The position numbers were made by a program, and so were the translations under genes. From Marinobacter sp. HL-58 (GTDB lineage Bacteria; Pseudomonadota; Gammaproteobacteria; Pseudomonadales; Oleiphilaceae): a DNA stretch of 64,000 nucleotides. Numbering within the stretch: position 1 is the stretch's first letter; every line of letters starts with the position of its first letter. The DNA lies in assembly GCF_001314605.1 (NCBI RefSeq), contig NZ_LIHP01000016.1, positions 248,001 through 312,000 of the forward strand, given 5' to 3'. This document shows, piece after piece, positions 7,346 to 15,961 of the stretch. The notes under the pieces are model-generated. The model made no database searches. It saw only the letters and a program-made list of their open reading frames with translations, and was not told where the DNA came from.

Positions 7346-9241
7346 TTACTGGCGCTCTGAATCCCGTTTCTCCAGGAGGTTTCGCACTTTTTCAGTAACG
7401 GCTTCATTCACCCGACCGCTCAGCTGCAAGCTCGTCAGCAACGCCGGAATGTCCTCTTCCAGGTTGATATTGAGCACAATCGGGTGTCCGTCCCGCACCT
7501 CGGGACTGCTGCCTTCAAGACGCAGACCGAGAATCAGCTTCCCGTCTTCATCATAGTCTACCGTGCTGTTGAGAACGGTGTAGTTAAAGTTTTCCATGGC
7601 TTGCACAACCAGGGCCATGGCCTCGTTGTTCTGTGCCATACCTCTCAACCTGTCCGCCGGCAGTTTCAGGGAGCCGCCGGGGGCTTGTGCTTCAACCTTT
7701 CCGCCATCGATACTGATTCCCTGCTTGCCGATCCGCAGCGGCACTGTTCCCCGGAGAATGCCGCTGCCCGCCAGCCCCTCCGCGGGGTACACCTCCATCA
7801 GCTGCGACAGTTCAATACCACTGAGTTCCAGGGGAAACCGCAGCGGCATTTCCGATAAATGCCACTCACCGGGTTCAATCCGCACACTGCCCCCCAGGAG
7901 CTCCGCGGTTGCCTCGCCAAGTCTCAGCGTGCCGGCAGTAATCTGCTCCGTTTTCGAGCTATAGCCGCCGGCAAGCCGGAGTTCACTCAGGACAATGCCC
8001 GGATTGACCGTGGCAACGGCCAGACCGGAGGTGTCCGCATCCAGACGATCCCCCGCAAGCTCAATGGCCACTTCACCATCAAGCCCGCTCCAGGCCGTTC
8101 GGCCGAACAGCCCACCCAGGCCATCAAATCCGACTTCTCCCCGTAAACTGAGGCCATCTTCCGGAAAACGCAGTGCCAGAGTCGTGTTGATGCTGCCCTC
8201 CCCGATTTCAAGTTCCCCGGGCCAGGCGGTGAACGTATCCGCCAGTACCTGGTTTCCCTTGGCACCAGTGGTAATCATGTTGGCATCAAGCGCCGGAATG
8301 CCTTTGAATGGAAGACGAAAAGCGACATTGGCGCTGGCACCCGCATCTGATGAGAGCGTGCCGTCAAGCCTGAAGGTTTCATGGCTGCCCTGCAGCCGGC
8401 CATCAAGTCGCCAGGGTTGCGGCCGTAACTGAGGTTGATGAATTGCAGCGGCCGTTGCCACCACCGGGCCCTCAAATTCCAGACTCTCAAGGGCCATTGC
8501 CTGCAGACTGTGCTCGGTGTGCAGTGTCGTGCCCGCCAGATTCATCCTGACGTTGTCCAGCTGCGCCACACTGTCCGGGGCATCCATCCGGGCGAGCGCG
8601 AGTTTGGTTTCCTCTTCGAATTCCACAGTGGCTGTTTGCGGGTCAGCTCTACCCGAAAACAGCAGGTCCACCCGCCCTTCCTGAAGCGCCCAGCCCGCCA
8701 GGGTCGTCGCCGGAATCGGAGTCTCCACCCTCATGGCATTGGTGACAAGTTCCCGTTCATCGGGCCTGGAAAGTTGCGAAACAGCCAGATCCCCCTCGGC
8801 ACGTATGCCCTGCGGGAGGGTGAGGATTAGTTGATCAATTATCACCTGGTCAGGTAGCCAGAGGGGCAGTTCTGCAGGAGCGCTTTCTCCCGGCTCATTC
8901 TGTGACACCGAGCCGGGCCATGCGGGAATATCCACTGTCAACCGGCCCACGCTTGCCACGTCTGGCACCGGCCCATACCAGTGCCAGCTCCAGCCCAGGG
9001 ACAGCGCCTCGGCCGCCGCAGAATAGCGCTGGCCGTCCTGCGTCGTGGTTACTGAAAAACGTTCAAGCTGAACCCCCGTCAGTGATACATCAATTCCCTG
9101 CCATTGCAGGTCGCCTATACCGTATTCGTGCCGCCAGTCATCCCAGGCCACACGGGCATACCAGCCTCCCGCCAACAAAAGCAGAAAAAGCAGTGCCAGC
9201 AGCCAGAGCAAAGCGCGACGCAGTGTCATGAAACCGGCCAT
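7346..9241 (-). CDS. ydbH: YdbH-like AsmA-superfamily intermembrane lipid-transport protein
   Basis: A 631-residue protein with one N-terminal membrane anchor (about residues 6-26) and a long beta-rich periplasmic region. The C-terminal third matches the DUF748/'dicarboxylate transport' domain that defines YdbH. YdbH with TamB and YhdP carries glycerophospholipids to the outer membrane. It is somewhat shorter than enterobacterial YdbH (about 880 residues), so the bridge may be shorter or partner-dependent. Directly followed by ynbE and ydbL. Confidence 0.88.
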   Translation of the reverse strand: MAGFMTLRRALLWLLALLFLLLLAGGWYARVAWDDWRHEYGIGDLQWQGIDVSLTGVQLERFSVTTTQDGQRYSAAAEALSLGWSWHWYGPVPDVASVGRLTVDIPAWPGSVSQNEPGESAPAELPLWLPDQVIIDQLILTLPQGIRAEGDLAVSQLSRPDERELVTNAMRVETPIPATTLAGWALQEGRVDLLFSGRADPQTATVEFEEETKLALARMDAPDSVAQLDNVRMNLAGTTLHTEHSLQAMALESLEFEGPVVATAAAIHQPQLRPQPWRLDGRLQGSHETFRLDGTLSSDAGASANVAFRLPFKGIPALDANMITTGAKGNQVLADTFTAWPGELEIGEGSINTTLALRFPEDGLSLRGEVGFDGLGGLFGRTAWSGLDGEVAIELAGDRLDADTSGLAVATVNPGIVLSELRLAGGYSSKTEQITAGTLRLGEATAELLGGSVRIEPGEWHLSEMPLRFPLELSGIELSQLMEVYPAEGLAGSGILRGTVPLRIGKQGISIDGGKVEAQAPGGSLKLPADRLRGMAQNNEAMALVVQAMENFNYTVLNSTVDYDEDGKLILGLRLEGSSPEVRDGHPIVLNINLEEDIPALLTSLQLSGRVNEAVTEKVRNLLEKRDSERQ

Positions 9242-9247
9242 AAAGGG

Positions 9248-10816
9248 TCACTGTCCACGCCAGTTCACCGTGTAGAGGTCATGCCGGCGGTCCTTCAGAT
9301 TTTTGACCGTGCCGCTGTTACGGGCGGTGATCAGTGTTTCGGGCCTGAGGTCCGCAAAGGCAACGGTCTCCACGTTCGGGGTGGTATCGGCGGCAATACC
9401 GTCGCGGGCAAACGGGAAATCACAGGGCGTCAGTATGCAGCTCTGGCCGTATTGCAGCTCCATATTGGGAACGTTGGGCAGATTGCCCACATTCCCGGAC
9501 AGAATCACGAACAGCTGGTTCTCCACTGCCCGGGCCTGGCAGCAGTAGCGCACTCTCAGGTAGCTCTGGCGCTCGTCGGTACAGAAGGGAACAAACAGCA
9601 TCTGGATGCCCTGGTCTACCAGATGCCGGGTCAGCTCCGGAAATTCTGCGTCATAACAAACCAGGACACCGATGGGCCCGCAATCGGTTTCGATGGCAGT
9701 AACGCGATTGCCACCGGTGATGTTCCACCAGTAGGCCTCATTGGGCGTGGGATGGATCTTGGGTTGCGAGAACACCTGGCCATCACGCAGGAATACATAG
9801 GCAACATTGCGAATCCGCCCGTCCTCCTCCTTTACCGGTGTTGAACCACCGATAATATTGATGTTGTGTCGCAGGGCGAGATCCCGCATGAGATCGCGGA
9901 AGGGTTCGGCGTATTCCGTCACCGCTTCGATGGCTTCCGCAGGCGTTCCCTTCCGGCTCTCAATGGAAAGCAACTGAAGGGTAAACAGTTCCGGAAATAC
10001 CACGAAATCGCCCTTGTAGGTGGACACCACGTCCACGAAATACCGCACGATATCGCTGAATTCCTCAAACGAGGCAACCCTGCGCTGCTGGTATTGGACG
10101 GTACCGATCCGTACGGTGTCCGGCACCCGCCGGCCATAACGCTTGCGTTTGCCATTGTCGCCGTTACGGGCCACTTTCGGGTTGCGCCAGACCAGGTGGA
10201 TGCCGTACCCCAGAGAGGCATGGTCTGCATCCAGATAATGGGGAATAATGCCGTGGATCTCGAAACCATTGTGCAACTGGAATGACAGCACCGGATCCCG
10301 CTGCTTCCTGGACTTGACGGCTTCCACATAGGCTTCTACCGACCCAAACTTTTTCAGACGTTTGGCCAGCGTCGGTAACCTGCCGGCGAACACCACACCC
10401 TGCAATCCCAGGGACTGACACAGGCTCTTGCGTTCATTGTAAAGGCGCTCACCGATCTTGTACCCGCGGCAGTCCGGGTCGACACAGACTTCCATACCAT
10501 AAAGCCATTCCCCTTCCGGGTCGTGCCTCGAGGCGTAACCGTTCCCGGTAATCTCGGTCCAGTCATGAGGAGCAAGTGCCACGTCTTCACCGATACGAAA
10601 CGTGGCGCAGTAACCCACCACCCGGTCACCGAGCATGGCCACGAACTGGCCCTCGGGGAAGGTGTTGATCTGCCCCGTCAGCGGGCCGGCGGTATAACCA
10701 TACATTCCGGTTCCCTCGTAGACCCGGCGGCTGAGGGCGATGATGCCGGGAATATCACTGAGGGTGGCATTTCTTACGAACAGGCGCTGATTCTGATCAG
10801 AGAACGGAGGGCTCAT
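9248..10816 (-). CDS. Bifunctional GNAT acetyltransferase / carbon-nitrogen hydrolase
   Basis: A 522-residue fusion. Residues 1-190 or so form a GNAT N-acetyltransferase fold (VRNATLSDIPGI... and the acetyl-CoA loop CRGYKIGERLY). Residues 215-520 are a nitrilase-superfamily hydrolase with the Glu (FPELFT), Lys (PKIHPT) and Cys (VCYDAEFPE) triad. The pairing is a known architecture in proteobacteria, but its substrates are undetermined. The RBS GAGG precedes the ATG. It is followed by ydbH after 6 bases. Confidence 0.9.
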   Translation of the reverse strand: MSPPFSDQNQRLFVRNATLSDIPGIIALSRRVYEGTGMYGYTAGPLTGQINTFPEGQFVAMLGDRVVGYCATFRIGEDVALAPHDWTEITGNGYASRHDPEGEWLYGMEVCVDPDCRGYKIGERLYNERKSLCQSLGLQGVVFAGRLPTLAKRLKKFGSVEAYVEAVKSRKQRDPVLSFQLHNGFEIHGIIPHYLDADHASLGYGIHLVWRNPKVARNGDNGKRKRYGRRVPDTVRIGTVQYQQRRVASFEEFSDIVRYFVDVVSTYKGDFVVFPELFTLQLLSIESRKGTPAEAIEAVTEYAEPFRDLMRDLALRHNINIIGGSTPVKEEDGRIRNVAYVFLRDGQVFSQPKIHPTPNEAYWWNITGGNRVTAIETDCGPIGVLVCYDAEFPELTRHLVDQGIQMLFVPFCTDERQSYLRVRYCCQARAVENQLFVILSGNVGNLPNVPNMELQYGQSCILTPCDFPFARDGIAADTTPNVETVAFADLRPETLITARNSGTVKNLKDRRHDLYTVNWRGQ

Positions 10817-10951
10817 TGAAACCTCGGAGGCTGAAGGCGTTCACCCATAGTTCGCGAAACAGTCTTGAGCCGTCAAGTGGCATCCGGGGGAAACACAAAT
10901 TGACGCAATCTTTAACCTGACAAACCAGCCCCGGGCTTCTAAAGTGGCCTG

Positions 10952-11467
10952 ATGTCGAACAGTTCGAGGTTACATCCAGTGAATCGACACCCCTTGCCTG
11001 CGTTGTCTGCAATCCTGATGGCTCTCACCCTGGCCGGCTGCGCCAGTAACCAGAACCTGGATTCCGCCAACGAAGCGGGCTGGCAGCCTTCTGGCGAATC
11101 GGCAACGGTTGACCGGCTGTGGCGGGTCTTCGAACGCTACGAGGGCACGCCCTACCATTATGGGGGCATGTCTGCCAGCGGCTTTGACTGTTCCGGGTTT
11201 ATCGCCACTGCCTTTGACGAAGCACTGGGGCGCCAGCTACCCCGCTCCACCTCCCAGATGCTTGCAGCCGGTGATGAAATCTCAAGGGATCAGCTCCAGG
11301 CCGGCGACCTGGTGTTTTTCCGCATCAAGGGCAAGGACCAGCATGCCGGCATCTACATGGGCGACAACCGCTTTATTCACGCGTCCACATCGGTCGGTGT
11401 AACCCACTCCTCCCTGGACGGTTACTACTGGCGCAACCGTTTCAGCCAGGCACGGCGGTTTGATTAG
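10952..11467 (+). CDS. NlpC/P60 family lipoprotein (peptidoglycan endopeptidase-like)
   Basis: A 171-residue lipoprotein. The signal peptide ends in the lipobox LAGC (Cys30). The NlpC/P60 domain has catalytic Cys80 (FDCSGF), His131 (DQHAGIYM) and His143 (FIHAST). Family members cleave gamma-D-Glu-meso-DAP or the cross-linking peptide bonds of the wall (Spr-type). Divergent from the GNAT-nitrilase gene across 135 bases that can hold two promoters. Confidence 0.92.
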   Translation: MSNSSRLHPVNRHPLPALSAILMALTLAGCASNQNLDSANEAGWQPSGESATVDRLWRVFERYEGTPYHYGGMSASGFDCSGFIATAFDEALGRQLPRSTSQMLAAGDEISRDQLQAGDLVFFRIKGKDQHAGIYMGDNRFIHASTSVGVTHSSLDGYYWRNRFSQARRFD

Positions 11468-11494
11468 TATCCCTTGCCACCTGATCAGTCGCGG

Positions 11495-11524
11495 TGTAAA
11501 ACTCCATTGGCGGAAGATTTTACA
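11495..11524 (+). terminator. Weak stem-loop between the NlpC gene and ftsH
   Basis: TGTAAAA and TTTTACA form a 7-bp inverted repeat with a 16-base loop. It is AU-rich and lacks a clear U-run. It could be a weak terminator or merely promoter structure. Confidence 0.25.
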
Positions 11525-11543
11525 GCCCTGAAGACGGAACACC

Positions 11544-13430
11544 ATGACCCAGACACAAAAGCCTCAGCAGCCAGAACAGCCGCAGACCCCGCAAGTACCT
11601 GCCCAATACTCGTTTTTATGGCTGAGCGCCGCAATCATTCTTATGTTTTTCTGGCTCCAGGACGGGCAGCAGCCGACGGTGACTGAATTACCCTATTCCC
11701 GGTTCAAGGAAGCTGTCGCTGAGAACCATGTGGAAGAAGTCACTCTCCGGGCAGACCACATCGAAGGTCAGTTGACCGAAGAAGGAGGCAGGGCCTGGGC
11801 CGAAGGCTCCAACTCCCTCCGCTTCCACAGCATTCGCCCCCCTGTCGAGGATCCTGACCTGTTACCGCTTCTGGAATCCAATGCGGTCACCGTCAGTGCA
11901 AAACCTGCGGACCCGCCAGCCTGGCAACAGCTGTTGAGCAATGTTCTGCCCTGGCTGCTGTTCCTCGGGCTGATGTTCTGGTTCTGGTCCTATGCCCAGA
12001 AACGCATGATGCAAGGCGGCGGGGCACTGGGTTTCAACCGGTCAAAAGCCCGCCGTGTAGAGAAGCAGTTTTCCAGAACCAGGCTGTCGGACGTGGCGGG
12101 GATTGAATCCGCGAAACGCGACATCACAGAAATTATTGATTTCCTGACAAATCCGGAAAAATACAAGGCCCTGGGGGCAGACATGCCCACAGGCATCCTG
12201 CTGGTAGGCCCGCCCGGTACAGGCAAGACCCTGCTGGCCAAGGCCATCGCCGGCGAAGCCGAGGTGCCGTTTTTCAGCATCAGCGCATCCGAATTTATTG
12301 AAATGTTCGTTGGGGTCGGGGCGGCGCGGGTCCGCGACATGTTCGACACCGCCCGGAAGGAAGCCCCGGCGCTGATTTTTATTGATGAGCTGGATGCCAT
12401 CGGGCGATCCCGTGGCGCCGGCTTCGGCGGCGGTCACGATGAACGAGAGCAGACCCTCAACCAGATCCTGACGGAGATGGACGGCTTTGAAGGCCATGAG
12501 AATGTGGTTGTTCTGGCGGCCACTAACCGCCCGGATGTACTGGACAGCGCCTTGCTGCGCCCCGGCCGTTTCGACCGCAAGGTAACCCTCGACCGGCCCC
12601 ACAAGGAAGCCCGCAAGGCCATACTCGAAGTTCATGTCAGAAAGGTTCCCCTCGACAGTGATGTCGACCTGGCGGAAATCGCGGCCCGCACCATCGGATT
12701 TGCCGGTGCCGACCTGAAAAATCTGGTGAACGAGGCGGCCCTTACAGCCGCCAGAATGAACCTGAAAAAGGTTAACAACGAGTGCTTCGAGCACGCCCGT
12801 GACCGGATTGTTCTGGGTGAGGAACGCGATGCCGAACTGACCCAGGAAGAAAAGGAAGTGGTGGCATACCACGAATGCGGGCACGCTATCATGGCCTATT
12901 ACATGCCCAAGGCGGACCCGCTCACCCGAGTAACCATTATCCCCCACGGCATGGCGATGGGGGTTACCGAACAGACGCCCAAGGAAGACCGGTACAACTA
13001 CACCGAAAGCTACCTGACCGACCGTATCAAGGTCATGCTCGGCGGCCGTTCATCGGAAAAACTGATTTACGGAGAAGTCAGCACCGGCGCCCAGAACGAT
13101 CTCAAGGAAGCCACCAAACTTCTGCGGCGCATGTTCGGACAATGGGGCATGAGTGAAAAAATCGGCCCGCTGGGCCTGGGAATCGGAGAGGAGCATGTTT
13201 TCCTCGGCCGGGAGATGGGGCAGCCCCGGGAGTACAGTGAGCACATGGCGGAGCTGATCGACATTGAGGTACAGGCAAAACTGATCGAGCTCGAGAAAGC
13301 GACCGTGAATTTTCTTTCTGACCATCGCCAGCAGTTGGAAGCTCTGGCGGAAGCAGTACTGGCAAAGGAAACACTCTCGGCTACTGAAATCCACCAGATA
13401 CTGGAAGAAAGTGAACGCCAGCGGGCCTGA
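11544..13430 (+). CDS. ftsH: ATP-dependent zinc metalloprotease FtsH
   Basis: A 628-residue membrane AAA+ protease. Two membrane helices (about 23-38 and 131-150) flank a periplasmic domain. The AAA module has Walker A GPPGTGKT at 222-229, Walker [11 protein letters not shown] near 276-285 and the arginine-finger region near 338-343. The M41 protease domain has HECGH at 443-447. The N-terminal 20 residues are Gln/Pro-rich, unlike the common housekeeping FtsH. It may be a second, divergent paralogue that degrades misfolded membrane proteins. The sequence does not show whether a canonical copy exists elsewhere. Confidence 0.93.
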   Translation: MTQTQKPQQPEQPQTPQVPAQYSFLWLSAAIILMFFWLQDGQQPTVTELPYSRFKEAVAENHVEEVTLRADHIEGQLTEEGGRAWAEGSNSLRFHSIRPPVEDPDLLPLLESNAVTVSAKPADPPAWQQLLSNVLPWLLFLGLMFWFWSYAQKRMMQGGGALGFNRSKARRVEKQFSRTRLSDVAGIESAKRDITEIIDFLTNPEKYKALGADMPTGILLVGPPGTGKTLLAKAIAGEAEVPFFSISASEFIEMFVGVGAARVRDMFDTARKEAPALIFIDELDAIGRSRGAGFGGGHDEREQTLNQILTEMDGFEGHENVVVLAATNRPDVLDSALLRPGRFDRKVTLDRPHKEARKAILEVHVRKVPLDSDVDLAEIAARTIGFAGADLKNLVNEAALTAARMNLKKVNNECFEHARDRIVLGEERDAELTQEEKEVVAYHECGHAIMAYYMPKADPLTRVTIIPHGMAMGVTEQTPKEDRYNYTESYLTDRIKVMLGGRSSEKLIYGEVSTGAQNDLKEATKLLRRMFGQWGMSEKIGPLGLGIGEEHVFLGREMGQPREYSEHMAELIDIEVQAKLIELEKATVNFLSDHRQQLEALAEAVLAKETLSATEIHQILEESERQRA

Positions 13431-13550
13431 CCTGATCCACTGGCTTTAACAGCGCTTTGCGCGCTAGTATCTGTAGTGAAAACGTACTATTTTCTGTCTT
13501 CCCCTGCGGGCATCACGAGGAATCCCGCAATAAACGGATTGATAAACGCT

Positions 13551-14669
13551 ATGGACTCAGCACCCGGGAATGACCTCCACGCCATTCGTACAGAACTGAA
13601 CCGCCTTGAAACCTATCGGCGGCGCATTTATCTGGGCGTCATCCTGCTCACTATTGTCATTGTCATGCTCAGTTGGGCATTTCGGGAGAATGGCGACCCA
13701 TTCATTGCAATAGCCTACCCCCTGTTTGCCGTAATTCTTGCGGGCCTGGGCATGGCCCTCTGGCGCAGGATTACCTCCCTGAGAACCATGGAGATCATTT
13801 TTGTTGCCACGGTGGGCACCCTGATACTCAGCCGTCTTGCCTGGCACTTCCGGTTCAGTGACCCGCTGGGTGAGCACCTGTTGCTGCTGGCCGGCGGGCA
13901 TTACTGGGCAGTAGGCATACTGATTGTCTGTGGCTTCATCACCCTCGGTTTCCGGGGAGGCATGATTACCGGGGTAGCCACGTTTCTGTTCTCCGGGGCA
14001 CTGGCAACCCATGAAATCCTGGGCTGTTTCCTCGCTGCGGCAGAGCAATGCCATAACTGGGTTTACCTGGCGCGGATCCATCTGTTCTTTGCCGTGCTGC
14101 TGGCACTGACCAGCGCCGGAACCTTCCTGCGTGAGCGAACCTGGGGCGCCTTTACCCGGGCGGAAACGCTCCAGCACTGGGCCAATACCGACCCGCTGTG
14201 CGGCCTGTCAAACCGGCGTGGTGCCGACCGGTTTCTGGCCGCCGAGGCAGCACTGGCGGACCGCTATCAACGCCCCCTGACCATCATTCTTATTGATATC
14301 GACCACTTCAAGGCCATCAATGATGAGCACGGGCATAAAGCCGGCGATACCGTTATTCGCGAGTTCGCAGACATTCTTTCCAGCACCGTACGGGAGGTGG
14401 ACCTGGCGGCACGATGGGGCGGTGATGAATTCCTCGTGGCGACACCGGGCGTTGACCTCCGCGCCGCCCGTCATGCGGCTGAACGTTGCCGCCGGGCGAT
14501 CGAGCGGGAGCCTATTGCCGGAATACCGGTAACAGTGACTGTGGGCATCGCCGAGTATGTTCCCGGCAAGGGCGCCGATGATGCCATCAATCGTGCCGAC
14601 GCCATGCTCTACCGCGCCAAGACAGCAGGCCGTAACCGGGTTATTACCGAAGCCTGCGAACCTGCCTGA
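13551..14669 (+). CDS. Membrane-anchored diguanylate cyclase (GGDEF)
   Basis: About 372 residues from the ATG at 13551; a GTG at 13476 would add 25 residues with no RBS. The N-terminal half carries about six membrane helices (residues 25-195). A GGDEF domain occupies the C-terminus, with the intact active-site GGDEF near residues 290-294. It should make cyclic-di-GMP. No EAL domain is present, and no RxxD inhibitory site was verified. The input ligand for the membrane part is unknown. Confidence 0.88.
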   Translation: MDSAPGNDLHAIRTELNRLETYRRRIYLGVILLTIVIVMLSWAFRENGDPFIAIAYPLFAVILAGLGMALWRRITSLRTMEIIFVATVGTLILSRLAWHFRFSDPLGEHLLLLAGGHYWAVGILIVCGFITLGFRGGMITGVATFLFSGALATHEILGCFLAAAEQCHNWVYLARIHLFFAVLLALTSAGTFLRERTWGAFTRAETLQHWANTDPLCGLSNRRGADRFLAAEAALADRYQRPLTIILIDIDHFKAINDEHGHKAGDTVIREFADILSSTVREVDLAARWGGDEFLVATPGVDLRAARHAAERCRRAIEREPIAGIPVTVTVGIAEYVPGKGADDAINRADAMLYRAKTAGRNRVITEACEPA

Positions 14670-14746
14670 TTTCAAGTGTTTACTTTGAGTACCAAATAGG
14701 CGAAAACTCGGCTAACACAAGACGTCGGTTGCCAAAAGGCTGATTC

Positions 14747-15802
14747 ATGATCTGGTTTGTACTGGTATTACTCCTTTCTATCGTACTCATAACGCTTCTG
14801 TTGCTTCGGGGTGAAAACCTGGCCCACCTCGACCGGGATGACATGCCGAAGCAGAACTACACCCCCAGCCCTGGCCACAACCAGGTACTGGAAACCATAA
14901 AAGACATGGGCCGTTCCGCCAGGGGACTGAAAGGCAAGGCCCGGCTGATGGCACTTCGCAAGCACATGGACGGGCTCAGCGAAGGCCGGGAGTTTGTTTC
15001 GGAATTTCGCCCGTCCGGGGCCAATGCCCCGAATGGGGAGTGGGTTCTGGCACCGGGGGTGAACACACGGCGACGGATTCTCTACATTCACGGTGGAGCC
15101 TGGGTATCAGGCAGCCCCCGCAGCCACCGCACCATCACCGACAGGCTGTCGAAGGTCGCCAATGCCGCTGTATTTGCAGTGGATTACCGGCTATTGCCGG
15201 AGAATCGCTACCGTGAAGGGCTGCGGGACTGCCAGCAAGCCTACCAGTGGATACTGGAGCATGGCCCCGACGGCCCGGAGCCAGCCGAATTCCTGGTGGT
15301 CGCCGGGGATTCCGCCGGTGGCAGTCACACCCTGGTACTGATTGCCTGGATTCGCGACCAGGGTCTGCGACAGGCGGATGCCGCAATCGCACTTTCACCC
15401 TCTACCGACCTGACACTGACGGCCCCCAGCAACCGCCTCAATATCAAGACCGATCCTCTGCTCGGCCCTACCTTTGGCAGCCTGATGCGGGTACCGCTGC
15501 CGGTACTCTGGTGGCTGAGTTTCTTCGGCATGCGCCTGTCGCCATCCAGTCCGCTGGCCTCCCCGCTGCGAGGCAGCCTTGAAAACCTGCCCCCCACCCT
15601 GATCCATGCCAGCGATTCGGAGATGCTGCTGGATAACGCCCGCCGTTATGCCAACAAGGCCCGGGACTCGGGCTCACCGGTGGAACTGAAAACCTGGCCA
15701 GGAATGGTGCACGTATGGCATATTTTCCCGGATCTTTTGCCAGAAGCGGAAGAAGCCTTTGAACATATTGGAGATTTTCTGAACCGCGTCGAGAAGGGTT
15801 GA
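14747..15802 (+). CDS. Alpha/beta hydrolase of the HSL/steryl-acetyl-hydrolase type
   Basis: A 351-residue esterase with an N-terminal membrane helix (residues 1-20). It has the oxyanion-hole HGGAW near residue 115 and the nucleophile GDSAGG near 187-192. Asp and His complete the triad in the C-terminal region (near WPGMVHVWH). This is the hormone-sensitive-lipase family acting on short-chain acyl or steryl esters. RBS AAAGG. No operon partner. Confidence 0.88.
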   Translation: MIWFVLVLLLSIVLITLLLLRGENLAHLDRDDMPKQNYTPSPGHNQVLETIKDMGRSARGLKGKARLMALRKHMDGLSEGREFVSEFRPSGANAPNGEWVLAPGVNTRRRILYIHGGAWVSGSPRSHRTITDRLSKVANAAVFAVDYRLLPENRYREGLRDCQQAYQWILEHGPDGPEPAEFLVVAGDSAGGSHTLVLIAWIRDQGLRQADAAIALSPSTDLTLTAPSNRLNIKTDPLLGPTFGSLMRVPLPVLWWLSFFGMRLSPSSPLASPLRGSLENLPPTLIHASDSEMLLDNARRYANKARDSGSPVELKTWPGMVHVWHIFPDLLPEAEEAFEHIGDFLNRVEKG

Positions 15803-15961
15803 GGCAGCTCTGAAGACCGATTGAATCCCACCTGCCCTTTGCCGTTTTTGGACGCCTTGGTGTCGTATTGGATTTACCACCCCCGGCCAATCAGGGCCAC
15901 ATTGAATCAAGACCGTGCCGCGGCGCACGCGGGCGTTCAATGCGGGTAAAGGGGGTTCAAG

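Noticed and set aside
13476-13550. Longer diguanylate cyclase start at GTG 13476
   Set aside because: No ribosome-binding site and no conserved residues in the extra 25 amino acids.
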